From contig JBCBUE010000001.1 of NCBI GenBank assembly GCA_039818285.1, positions 1 through 64,000 of the forward strand: 64,000 bases of DNA, in the 5' to 3' direction. The notes under the pieces were generated by a model that was not told the origin of the DNA, did no database searches, and saw only the letters and a list, made by a program, of their open reading frames with translations. The translations under genes and the position numbers were made by a program. This document shows, one piece after another, positions 18,405-26,383 of the stretch; the stretch's first letter is position 1, and the number at the start of each line of letters is the position of its first letter. Origin of the DNA: JBCBUE01 sp039818285. GTDB taxonomy: Bacteria; Planctomycetota; Phycisphaerae; Phycisphaerales; Phycisphaeraceae.

Positions 18405-20360
18405 ATGCCACTGCTCGTCCGCACTCTCACGCCACTGTCGCCTGCCTGTCGCATCGCCCTGATCCCATCGCTGATGCTTGCGCTTGTCGTCGGCCTGAGC
18501 GCAAGCCCAACTCACGCCGACGACGCGAGCCAGCCGAACGTGCTCTTCATCGTTGCCGACGACCTCGGCTGGATGGACCTGGCCGTCCAGGGCAGCAGCT
18601 ACTACGACACACCGAACCTCGACCGCCTGGCCGCGCAGGGCCTGCGTTTCACCGACGCCTACTCGGCCAGCCCGCTCTGCTCGCCGACGCGCGCGGCGCT
18701 GATGACCGGTCAGTACCCCGGCCGCATCGGGCTCACCGCAGCGGCAGGACACCTCGGCCACGTCCGCCTCAAAGCCGCGCCCAGCCCCAACGCCGCACCG
18801 CAGTACCGCGCCACCGCCGTCGCGTCCGCCACACGCCTGTCCAACGACTACCGCACCGTCGCCGAGGAGTTCCAGGACGCCGGCTACCGCACCGCGTTCG
18901 TGGGCAAGTGGCACCTCGGCTCCGACGAGTACGTCCCGGAAAATCAAGGATTCGAAGTCAACATTGCCGGCGGCCCCTACCCCGGACCGCCCTCCTTCTT
19001 CTCGCCCTACCGCATCCACAACCTCCCCGACGGCCCCGTCGGCGAACACATCTGCGATCGGCTCACCTCGGAGGTCATGGACCTTATCACCGGCTACGCC
19101 GAGAACGACGAGCCGTTCTTCCTCGCCTACTGGACCTACGACGTCCATGCTCCGTATCAAGGCAAGGAAGACCTCCAAGAGAAGTACCGCCGCAAGGCCG
19201 ACCCAAACAACCCGCAACGCAACCCCATCATGGGCGCGATGATCGAGATCCTCGATCAGAACATGGGCAAGCTGCTCGATCACCTCGACAAGCTCGGCAT
19301 CGCGGACAACACCATCGTGGTGTTCACGTCTGACAACGGCGGCAACATGTACGACCGCCCGAATGACTTGCCCCCGACCAACAACGCCCCGCTCCGCGCA
19401 GGCAAGGGCAATATCTACGAAGGAGGGGTCCGCGTGCCGACCATCGTGCGCTGGCCGGGCGTCGCGCCGACCGGGCAGACGACCGACGCCGTGACCGTCA
19501 GCCCCGACTGGGTCCCGACACTGCTCGAAGCCGCGGGGATCGAGCCAACGATCATCGGCAAGAGCCAGGCCCTCGATGGCGTCTCGATCCTGCCCGTGAT
19601 CCGAGGCGAGACCGACAACTTCGATCGCGGCCCGATCGTCATGGACTTCCCACACAACGTCCCCGCGACCCATCAGCTCGCGTGCGTCGCCATCCGTGAT
19701 GGCGACTGGAAGCTGATCCGCTACTTCTACGACATGCCCGACCAGTCGGAGCATCGCTACGAGCTCTACAACCTGGCCGACGACATCGGCGAGACCACCA
19801 ATCTGGCCGACGCCCGACCCGACCTGGTGGCCCAACTGGCTCAAGCCCTTGATTACTACGTCGCCGACACCGGCGCGGTCGAGCCCATCGCCAACCCGCA
19901 GTTCGGCAAGCCCGCCCCACCCGCGCCGCCACGCGCTCCGTCCGCGCGGGTCGACGGCTGGGAGGCCCGTGGCACGGCCAGTCTCGCCCGGGGCGACGGC
20001 ATCGCGATCATCACCAGTCGAGGCGGCGACCCCTTCATCGTTGCCGAGAACGTGCCCGCCGTCCGCGGCGAACTCGAGCTGCACGTCACGTGGCGCTCGG
20101 ACAGCGGCGGCAGCGCACAGGTCTTCTGGAGCTACGACAACCCGGTCCGTTTCGCGGCTCAACGCTCCGTCGAGATCAAAGCGACTCACGACAACGAGTG
20201 GTCTAACAGCGTAATCAAGTTCAAGGCCGATCGACCCATCACCGCGGTGCGGTTCGACCCCAGCCGCGGCGAAGGCCGGATCGAGATCGACTCGATCCAG
20301 CTGAAGCAAGCCGACGGCAAGCAGATCAAGCAGTGGTTGTTTGGCGGCAAAAGGCAATAG
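18405..20360 (+). CDS. Secreted sulfatase with C-terminal beta-sandwich
   Basis: A 651-residue exported sulfatase. The signal peptide runs to about SPTHA and is followed by NVLFIVADDLGWMDLAVQG. The canonical formylglycine site is C92-S-P-T-R, followed by TGQYPGRIG and VGKWHLGSD. After the catalytic domain (to about residue 490) comes a beta-sandwich of about 140 residues ending in VRFDPSRGEGRIEIDSIQL, a pattern shared with the paralogue at 26384-28249 and with the PEP-CTERM proteins in this window. The two sulfatases are close paralogues along their whole length. It probably acts on a sulfated polysaccharide outside the cytoplasm; the regioselectivity cannot be read. Confidence 0.9.
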   Translation: MPLLVRTLTPLSPACRIALIPSLMLALVVGLSASPTHADDASQPNVLFIVADDLGWMDLAVQGSSYYDTPNLDRLAAQGLRFTDAYSASPLCSPTRAALMTGQYPGRIGLTAAAGHLGHVRLKAAPSPNAAPQYRATAVASATRLSNDYRTVAEEFQDAGYRTAFVGKWHLGSDEYVPENQGFEVNIAGGPYPGPPSFFSPYRIHNLPDGPVGEHICDRLTSEVMDLITGYAENDEPFFLAYWTYDVHAPYQGKEDLQEKYRRKADPNNPQRNPIMGAMIEILDQNMGKLLDHLDKLGIADNTIVVFTSDNGGNMYDRPNDLPPTNNAPLRAGKGNIYEGGVRVPTIVRWPGVAPTGQTTDAVTVSPDWVPTLLEAAGIEPTIIGKSQALDGVSILPVIRGETDNFDRGPIVMDFPHNVPATHQLACVAIRDGDWKLIRYFYDMPDQSEHRYELYNLADDIGETTNLADARPDLVAQLAQALDYYVADTGAVEPIANPQFGKPAPPAPPRAPSARVDGWEARGTASLARGDGIAIITSRGGDPFIVAENVPAVRGELELHVTWRSDSGGSAQVFWSYDNPVRFAAQRSVEIKATHDNEWSNSVIKFKADRPITAVRFDPSRGEGRIEIDSIQLKQADGKQIKQWLFGGKRQ

Positions 20361-20400
20361 TGAGCCGCTGCTACGCAATCGATCGCCGCGAATGTCTCGC

Positions 20401-21915
20401 TCAATTAAACAAAGACAGATCGACGTATCGATCGCCGGTTGCCCGAAGGTGATCACGGAGCACGCGTTTGAGACGGGATAGCTGCGACGCATAACGCGGA
20501 TCGCTTGCGAGATTGTTGAACTCCCAAGGGTCGTCCTGCAGGTCGTACAGCTCAAAACGCGGCAGCCGAACGCCAAACTTCTTGTGATCGATGCGGGCCA
20601 ACCAACGGTAAGCATCGGGAAACTCGTTGCGCCGCTCGACAATGTCGCGATACACGCGGTTCCGCCAAGGCAGCACACGGCCGTCAGCCAGACGCAGTTC
20701 GAAGTGCTCGAGGTCCGAGTTCACGACACGGGCCTCGTTAGGCTTGTCGCGGAAAATCAGCTTCCAGCGGCCATCAAACGCGCTGCGTTCTTGCATCCCG
20801 TCGTCGCGCCGCTGGCCCATGTGATGGACGTTCGCGAACACGACGCCTCGACCGGCGTCGGCCGCGACCGCCCCGTCGCGAGCCACGTCGGCGACGGACT
20901 CTCCCTGAACCTGCGAAGGAATCGGCAGCCCGAGCAAGTCCAGGACCGTCGGCAACACATCGACGCCCGACACCATCGCTTGCGTCTCCACGCCCCGGGC
21001 AACACCGGGGCCCGCCAGCGCAAACGGAACGTGCAGGCCGAACTGATGCAGCGACATCTTCCCCCGGTGGTACGGCGGGCCGTGATCGCTCATGAACAGG
21101 ATCACCGTGCGGTCGGCTTCGCCCGACTCTTCGACGGCCCGCATGACGTCGCCGAGCTGGCGATCCGCTACCTCGATGTAGTCCATGTACTCGGCCCAGT
21201 CCTGCCGCACGACGGGCGTGTCCGGTAGGAATGGCGGGACCTCGACGGCGTCGGCATCCACGGTGAGTTCCACCTTGTCGCCATCGCGGAACGGCCGGTG
21301 CGGCGCCTGGATGTTGCAGAAGAAGAACCAGGGGCGATCGGCCCGCTCGGCCGCCTCGATGAACTGCTTGGTGCGCTCGTAGTTGTTCGGCTTGAACCAC
21401 TCGTCATACGGGAACTTCTCGTTGGGCGCCACATGCAGCTTCCCGGAGACCCCCATGTAGTACCCCGCTCGATCGAGGGCCTGGACGAGCGTGACCAGCG
21501 GCCGCCGGATCTGAACACGCGAGTAGATCGGCAGGTTTCGCTCGGCCGGGGTCATCTCGCTGGCCGGCTTGAAGATGTTGTTCGTGTTCTCGATCAGGCC
21601 ATTCGCGTGGCTGTACATGCCCGTGTACATCGCGGCTTTCGACGGCGAACAGACCGGGTAGGCGACGTAGGCCCGATGGAAGTAGACGCCTTCGGCGACC
21701 AGCCGGTCCATGTTCGGCGTCGACAAGCCCGGGGTGTCGAGGAAGCTCAGATAGGGCCCCTGGTCCTCGGTGAGGACGACCAAGAGATTCAGCCGACCCT
21801 CAGAATCGGCCCGATCGGTGGAAGCCGCCGCCGGGGCGGTCACAACGATGAGCAAAACGGCGGCGAGCCGGGTCCAGTAACGACGGGTAAAGACGGTTGA
21901 CCGTTGCACGGGCAC
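20401..21915 (-). CDS. Secreted sulfatase with CSPSK active site
   Basis: A 504-residue exported sulfatase related to heparan N-sulfatase-like enzymes (LNLLVVLTEDQGPYLSFLDT, then MSDHGPPYHRGK). The formylglycine signature reads C89-S-P-S-K93: the usual arginine is lysine, confirmed by reading the codons (TGT TCG CCG TCG AAA). The following AAMYTGMYSHANG is normal. That arginine normally positions the formylglycine, so activity may be altered. It is convergent with the sulfatase at 18405-20360 and its start is divergent from the pseudopilin region. It has an N-terminal hydrophobic signal segment near residues 10-32. Confidence 0.87.
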   Translation of the reverse strand: MPVQRSTVFTRRYWTRLAAVLLIVVTAPAAASTDRADSEGRLNLLVVLTEDQGPYLSFLDTPGLSTPNMDRLVAEGVYFHRAYVAYPVCSPSKAAMYTGMYSHANGLIENTNNIFKPASEMTPAERNLPIYSRVQIRRPLVTLVQALDRAGYYMGVSGKLHVAPNEKFPYDEWFKPNNYERTKQFIEAAERADRPWFFFCNIQAPHRPFRDGDKVELTVDADAVEVPPFLPDTPVVRQDWAEYMDYIEVADRQLGDVMRAVEESGEADRTVILFMSDHGPPYHRGKMSLHQFGLHVPFALAGPGVARGVETQAMVSGVDVLPTVLDLLGLPIPSQVQGESVADVARDGAVAADAGRGVVFANVHHMGQRRDDGMQERSAFDGRWKLIFRDKPNEARVVNSDLEHFELRLADGRVLPWRNRVYRDIVERRNEFPDAYRWLARIDHKKFGVRLPRFELYDLQDDPWEFNNLASDPRYASQLSRLKRVLRDHLRATGDRYVDLSLFN

Positions 21916-21969
21916 TCCTTGGGATCGAGAGGCGAGACGGGGGACGCCAAAATCGGCTTAAATCCATCA

Positions 21970-22070
21970 TGGTCTAGACACAGAGGCGATACTTTAGCCC
22001 TGAAACCACCAAAAAAGAAGCTAACCCTCTCAAATTCACTTGATTATTTCGAGCCTTGGACTAGGCTAAG
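21970..22070. promoter_or_regulatory. Operator-like motifs in the divergent region before the pseudopilin
   Basis: Two copies of the recurring motif are present: TGGTCTAGACA (21970-21980), containing the perfect palindrome GTCTAGAC, and CTTGGACTAGGCTAAG (22055-22070), which shares CTTGGACTA with the 12793 operator. The region is AT-rich and divergent between a sulfatase and the pseudopilin gene. Confidence 0.45.
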
Positions 22071-22164
22071 CAGATCAAACACGGTTATCTATCGAAGTAA
22101 TGCTCTGGTCTTTTCTTCTCTCGTCTCGCGTTCACTCGACCACGGAACCGTCCAGGGGTCTCGC

Positions 22165-22284
22165 ATGACCTATCCGACGCCTCCCGCCGCCTTCGCCCCG
22201 ATCGAATCGCTGGCCGGCATCCGCCTCGTCGCGTCGCGCATTGCCGACCTGCTTCCCGCGCCCGGCTCGGACGAAGACATCTGA
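22165..22284 (+). CDS. Possible small protein, 39 residues
   Basis: An ATG at 22165 is preceded by AGGGG with six bases of spacing and opens a 39-residue frame (MTYPTPPAAFAPIESLAG then IRLVASRIADLLPAPGSDEDI). It ends 50 bases before the pseudopilin gene and points the same way, so it could be a leader or small cytoplasmic protein on that transcript. No family is recognised. The good ribosome-binding site is the main support; chance is possible. Confidence 0.35.
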   Translation: MTYPTPPAAFAPIESLAGIRLVASRIADLLPAPGSDEDI

Positions 22285-22334
22285 TCCCCCGCACCTTGCC
22301 CTCTCAAGCTGGCCTCTTCTCATAAGGAAACATC

Positions 22335-23255
22335 ATGCTGTTCCCCGCCACCAAGACTCGTAATCCCGCTTCCGGCTTCACCCTGATCGAGCTGCTGGTT
22401 GTCATCAGCATCATCGCCCTGCTGATCGCCATCCTGCTCCCGGCCCTCGGCGCCGCCCGCACCACCGCCCGCCAGCTCCAGAACAGCACGCAGCTCCGCG
22501 GCATCCATCAGGGCATGTTCGCCTTCGCGCAGGAGAACAAGGGCTGGTACCCCGGGCTCTCATCCGATGGCGATCCCATCACGAACTACGCCGCCGGCGG
22601 CCAGAACGGGGTCGCTCACGAGAACAACCCCAACGCGACCTATCGAGCGGCCGGCAACGGTACCTTCCCCTGGCGTCGCATCGCCATCTTGCTCGAAGGC
22701 AATTACTTCACGCCGGAGTACGCCATCAGCCCGGGCGAGACCGCCAATAAAACCGTCCCTGATATCAACGCCGCGGCCCCCGGCTCGAACGTGAATGTCG
22801 ACAGCACCTCTTACGCCCTGTCGGTCATCCAGCTCCACCTAAATCCCGCTGGAAACGGCCAGGCCGTTTGGTCGTCTGGCGACTACCGCGCTCCCAACCG
22901 AAGCCTCGAATGGAACGCCACCGCGAATTCGTCGGCGATCGTCCTGGGCGACCGAGCGATCAATGATGCCGGTGTCGCGGGTAATGTCACCGCCCTCCCG
23001 AACGACGATTTTCACAGCATCTGGACCCGTCAGGGCAGCGGGAACTGGGCGGGCAGCACCGTGAGCAACGATGGCTCCACCTCTTTCGGCAACACGGCCG
23101 ATGACTTTAGAACGCGGTACGCGGATGGGCAGACGGTCGAGAACGACCATCTGTTCTTCGAGGAGGACAACGGGGGCACCATGGCCGACGGCATCTGGTT
23201 GTCCAACGCTCGCCTCTCACTCCAGAACGCAAGCGCAACACTGACCGCCGAGTAA
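22335..23255 (+). CDS. Prepilin-type (pseudopilin) protein
   Basis: A 306-residue protein with a class III signal: after the basic start, G-FTLIELLVVISIIALLIA with cleavage expected between G and F, then the helix LLPALGAAR. The rest is a globular extracellular domain rich in aromatic and acidic residues. Planctomycetes have many such proteins, but their roles are largely unknown. It is a close paralogue of the protein at 32972-33787, sharing STQLRGIHQGMFAFAQ and YFTPEYAISPGET. It has AAGGAA before its ATG. It sits inside the sulfatase cluster. Confidence 0.85.
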   Translation: MLFPATKTRNPASGFTLIELLVVISIIALLIAILLPALGAARTTARQLQNSTQLRGIHQGMFAFAQENKGWYPGLSSDGDPITNYAAGGQNGVAHENNPNATYRAAGNGTFPWRRIAILLEGNYFTPEYAISPGETANKTVPDINAAAPGSNVNVDSTSYALSVIQLHLNPAGNGQAVWSSGDYRAPNRSLEWNATANSSAIVLGDRAINDAGVAGNVTALPNDDFHSIWTRQGSGNWAGSTVSNDGSTSFGNTADDFRTRYADGQTVENDHLFFEEDNGGTMADGIWLSNARLSLQNASATLTAE

Positions 23256-23263
23256 TAATCCAC

Positions 23264-23297
23264 TGCGAGGCTCCCGGAACCGTCCCGGAGCCTCGCA
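23264..23297 (+). terminator. Strong hairpin after the pseudopilin gene
   Basis: A perfect 11-base stem, TGCGAGGCTCC (23264-23274) with GGAGCCTCGCA (23287-23297), and a 12-base loop lie directly after the stop at 23255. There is no T-run, so termination would be of a U-poor kind. Confidence 0.5.
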
Positions 23298-23301
23298 CAT
23301 T

Positions 23302-23466
23302 CACCACCATGCCCAGCCACCCGCGACCCGCCGCCCGTCGCCGCGCGCTCGAAGCGCTCGATCGGTTCACGATCGAGCTNNNNNNNNCCACCACCATGCC
23401 CAGCCACCCGCGACCCGCCGCCCGTCGCCGCGCGCTCGAAGCGCTCGATCGGTTCACGATCGAGCT
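23302..23466. repeat. Assembly gap with duplicated contig ends
   Basis: Eight Ns lie at 23380-23387. The 78 bases before them (23302-23379) are repeated exactly at 23389-23466. The offset of 87 bases is a multiple of three, so the frame of the isomerase gene stays open by chance. This is what an unmerged overlap of two contigs looks like. The real genome probably has a single copy. Confidence 0.85.
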
Positions 23467-24622
23467 CCCCTCCTGGGGGTTTGCCAACACCGGCACGCGG
23501 TTCGGCAAGTTCCATCAGCACGCCGCCGCGGCGGACCTCGACCACAAGCTCCACGACGCCGGGGTCGTGCACCGGCTCACCGGCGCCTGCCCGACCGTCG
23601 CGGTGCACGTGCTCTGGGACTTCGACGACCCGACCGACCCGGCCTCGGCCAAGCGCACCCGCGCGTTGGCCCGCCGGCACGGCGTCAAGATCGGCTCGAT
23701 CAACCCCAACCTCTTCCAGGACCAGCACTACCGCCACGGCTCGTTCTGCTCGCCCGACCCGGCGGCGCGCGACGCCGCGATGACCCACACGCTCGAGTCC
23801 GTCGCGCTGGGCAAGGCGGTCGGCAGCAAGTCGCTGGCGATGTGGCTGGCCGACGGCACGAACTACCCCGGGCAGGACAACATCGCGCAGCGCTTCAACC
23901 ACCTCAAGGACGCGTACAAGAAGCTCGCCGCGAAGATGCGCACCGGCTGGAAGGGCTCGACGCTGCTGGTCGAGTACAAGCCGTTCGAGCCGGCGTTCTA
24001 TCACACCGACATCCCCGACTGGGGCGCGGCCCTGCTGCTCTGCCAGCACGCCGGGCCCAACGCCAAGGTGCTGGTCGACACCGGCCATCACCTGCCCGGC
24101 TGCAACATCGAGCAGATCGTCGCGCTGCTGCTCAACGAGGATCGGCTCGGCGGGTTCCACTTCAACGACCGCAAGTACGCCGACGACGACCTGACGCTCG
24201 GCTCGATCGATCCCTACGCCGTGTTCCGCATCTTCAACGAGATCGCGCAGCACGAGTTCGACCGCGGGCTCAAGCCGGGCGCCGCGAAGATCGACTACAT
24301 GGTCGACCAGTCGCACAACCTCAAGCCCAAGCTCGAGGCGATGGTGCAGACGGTGTGCGAGGCGCAGAAGCTGTTCGCCAAGGCCCACCTCGTCGATCGC
24401 GACAAGCTCGCCAAGGCGCAGGCCAAGGGCGACATCGTCGGCGCCGAATCGCTGCTCAAGGCCGCCTTCGACGCCGACGTCACGCCGGTGCTGACCAAGT
24501 GGCGCAAGGCCCGTGGCCTGGCCGACGACCCCCTCGCCGAGCTGCGCTCCAGCGGCGTCATCCAACGCCTCGGCAAGGAACGCCGCGACGCCAACGCCGT
24601 CGCCGGCGGGGGCTACGCGTGA
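23396..24622 (+). CDS. rhaI: L-rhamnose isomerase (RhaI type)
   Basis: A TIM-barrel metal enzyme of the L-rhamnose isomerase group related to the Pseudomonas stutzeri enzyme; it converts L-rhamnose to L-rhamnulose. Probable metal ligands: E193 (VEYKPFEPAF), D228 (VDTGHH), H255 and D258 (FHFNDRKYADDD). The product is 408 residues from ATG 23396. An apparent in-frame start at 23309 is the duplicated copy across the N gap. No rhamnulokinase or aldolase gene follows, so the rest of the pathway must lie elsewhere. The upstream sequence is unreliable because of the gap. With the GH78 gene it argues for rhamnose in the polymer. Confidence 0.88.
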   Translation: MPSHPRPAARRRALEALDRFTIELPSWGFANTGTRFGKFHQHAAAADLDHKLHDAGVVHRLTGACPTVAVHVLWDFDDPTDPASAKRTRALARRHGVKIGSINPNLFQDQHYRHGSFCSPDPAARDAAMTHTLESVALGKAVGSKSLAMWLADGTNYPGQDNIAQRFNHLKDAYKKLAAKMRTGWKGSTLLVEYKPFEPAFYHTDIPDWGAALLLCQHAGPNAKVLVDTGHHLPGCNIEQIVALLLNEDRLGGFHFNDRKYADDDLTLGSIDPYAVFRIFNEIAQHEFDRGLKPGAAKIDYMVDQSHNLKPKLEAMVQTVCEAQKLFAKAHLVDRDKLAKAQAKGDIVGAESLLKAAFDADVTPVLTKWRKARGLADDPLAELRSSGVIQRLGKERRDANAVAGGGYA

Positions 24623-24766
24623 AACGACAGACGCCAGAACGTGTGACGGTGTCCACGCGTAATCACGCACCGCAGCGTCTTTGGCAAGTGATGGTTCAAA
24701 TTCTCGGGCAGTGATCGGCTGGCAATCCGATCACGCCGTCCTTCGGTCCCTTCTGGAGCAAATCTC

Positions 24767-26344
24767 ATGGTGTCATCGACCGAGAACCCGGCGTCGCGAC
24801 TCCCCGCACGGGGGATCACCCGGCGCGACCTGTTGAAGGGAACTGCCGCAGGCGGCTTGGCCGCTTCGGGCTTGGCGAGCGTCGGAGAGGCGCTGGGGCA
24901 GGGCCTAGGCCCCGCCGGCCAGGACGGAGCCCAGCCGAATCTCGTGTTTGTCTTCTCCGATCAGCAGTCGTGGGACATGCTCGGCTGCTATGGCAACTCG
25001 CAGATCGTGACGCCGAATCTCGACCGATTCGCCGGGCAAGGTACCCGGTTCACCCACTGCTTTGCGAATCAACCGGTCTGCACGCCCTACCGCGGCATGC
25101 TGATGACCGGCAAGCACGCGTTGCACAACGGCTGCTTCTCCAACGACGTGCCGCTGCTTCCCCAGGCTGGGCCGTTCTTCGGCGAGATCCTCCGCGATGC
25201 GGGCTACGACACGGCTTACGTCGGCAAGTGGCACCTGCTCGGCGGCAAACGGGACCGACCGATCCCCCGCGGGCCGATGCGTTACGGCTTCGATTCACCG
25301 ACGTTCTACACCGACAACTGCACGACCCAGTACCACCCCGATCACACGTTCTTCTGGAACGAGCATGATCAAAAAGAGAAGTACGGCGAATGGCAGCCCT
25401 ACGGCCAGACACGGCAGGCCCTTGACTTTATCGAGCAGCAGGACGCCGACAACCCGTTCGCCCTGTTTCTCTCGTGGCACCCGCCGCACGACAACGGCAA
25501 GCGGGACGGGTACTACCTGTACGACCTCTACGGCCGGCAGCCCGAACTCGAGGAGCTCTACGACGGGGTCGACCTCAAGATCCGCGCCAACGTCCCGGAC
25601 CAGAGCGAACGACGCAAGCAGCAGCTGCGCGACCACATGGCGATGTGCAGCGGGGTCGACGTGGCATTCGGCCGGCTCATGGCGGCGCTCGAAGAAAAGG
25701 GCGTGGCCGACAACACCATCGTGGTGTTCACCGCGGATCACGGCGACATTCTCGGCGCGTATGACTGGACCATCCCCAAACAGATCATCCACGATGTGTC
25801 GTCCCGCGTTCCGCTTCTGATCCGCCAACCCGGCGGCGTGGACGCGGGGCGGGTCAGCGACCTGCTGATCAGCGGCATCGACCTGATGCCCACGCTGCTG
25901 AGCATGATGGGCCTGCCTTCGCCGGCGGGCATGCACGGCCGAGACCTGGCCGATGCGATCGCGTCCCACGACGACGACGCGATCGAGTCGATCCCGATGT
26001 GGATGACCATGAGGCCGCTGGATTATCGAGGCGTCATCACCCGCGACTACACGTTCTGCACCCAGCGAGATCGGCCCGAGCACCAGCTGTCGAACATGCT
26101 CTACGACCGCCGCGCCGACCCCGATCAACTCGACAACCGCTTCCACGACGACAGCGTCCGCCCACTCCGAGCCCACCTCGAGCGGATGACGCGCCGGCAC
26201 ATGGAACGGTTCGACGACCCGTTCATCACGTTCGATGAACTGCTCCAGATCCGCCCCATTCGGCAGTGGCAGTACCCCCCGCAGGGCGACGACCCGCGAG
26301 CGTGGTCGTTGCCCATCGATCTGATCCACGGACGCACGACCTGA
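24767..26344 (+). CDS. Tat-exported sulfatase
   Basis: A 525-residue sulfatase with a twin-arginine signal: GITRRDLLKG followed by a hydrophobic stretch ending near GEALGQ. Export in folded form is therefore expected, unlike the Sec-type signals of the other sulfatases here. The formylglycine motif is canonical, C105-T-P-Y-R, followed by MLMTGKHALHNG. Metal-site segments FVFSDQQSWDMLGCYG and FTADHGDILGAYD are present. It is followed after 39 bases by another sulfatase and then by the DUF5722 gene, forming a likely operon. It resembles choline-sulfatase-type and N-sulfoglucosamine-type sulfatases in layout; the substrate is not known. Confidence 0.88.
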   Translation: MVSSTENPASRLPARGITRRDLLKGTAAGGLAASGLASVGEALGQGLGPAGQDGAQPNLVFVFSDQQSWDMLGCYGNSQIVTPNLDRFAGQGTRFTHCFANQPVCTPYRGMLMTGKHALHNGCFSNDVPLLPQAGPFFGEILRDAGYDTAYVGKWHLLGGKRDRPIPRGPMRYGFDSPTFYTDNCTTQYHPDHTFFWNEHDQKEKYGEWQPYGQTRQALDFIEQQDADNPFALFLSWHPPHDNGKRDGYYLYDLYGRQPELEELYDGVDLKIRANVPDQSERRKQQLRDHMAMCSGVDVAFGRLMAALEEKGVADNTIVVFTADHGDILGAYDWTIPKQIIHDVSSRVPLLIRQPGGVDAGRVSDLLISGIDLMPTLLSMMGLPSPAGMHGRDLADAIASHDDDAIESIPMWMTMRPLDYRGVITRDYTFCTQRDRPEHQLSNMLYDRRADPDQLDNRFHDDSVRPLRAHLERMTRRHMERFDDPFITFDELLQIRPIRQWQYPPQGDDPRAWSLPIDLIHGRTT

Positions 26345-26383
26345 CCGCTTCGGGCGCCACGCCAACAGAAGAGAGCCCCACAG

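Noticed and set aside
18261..20678. Minus-strand open frame (about 805 codons) across a sulfatase
   Set aside because: It is a shadow of the sulfatase at 18405-20360; there is no start signal and no family features.
23302..23466. Genuine tandem repeat in rhaI
   Set aside because: The exact duplication abuts an N run, which points to an unmerged contig overlap.
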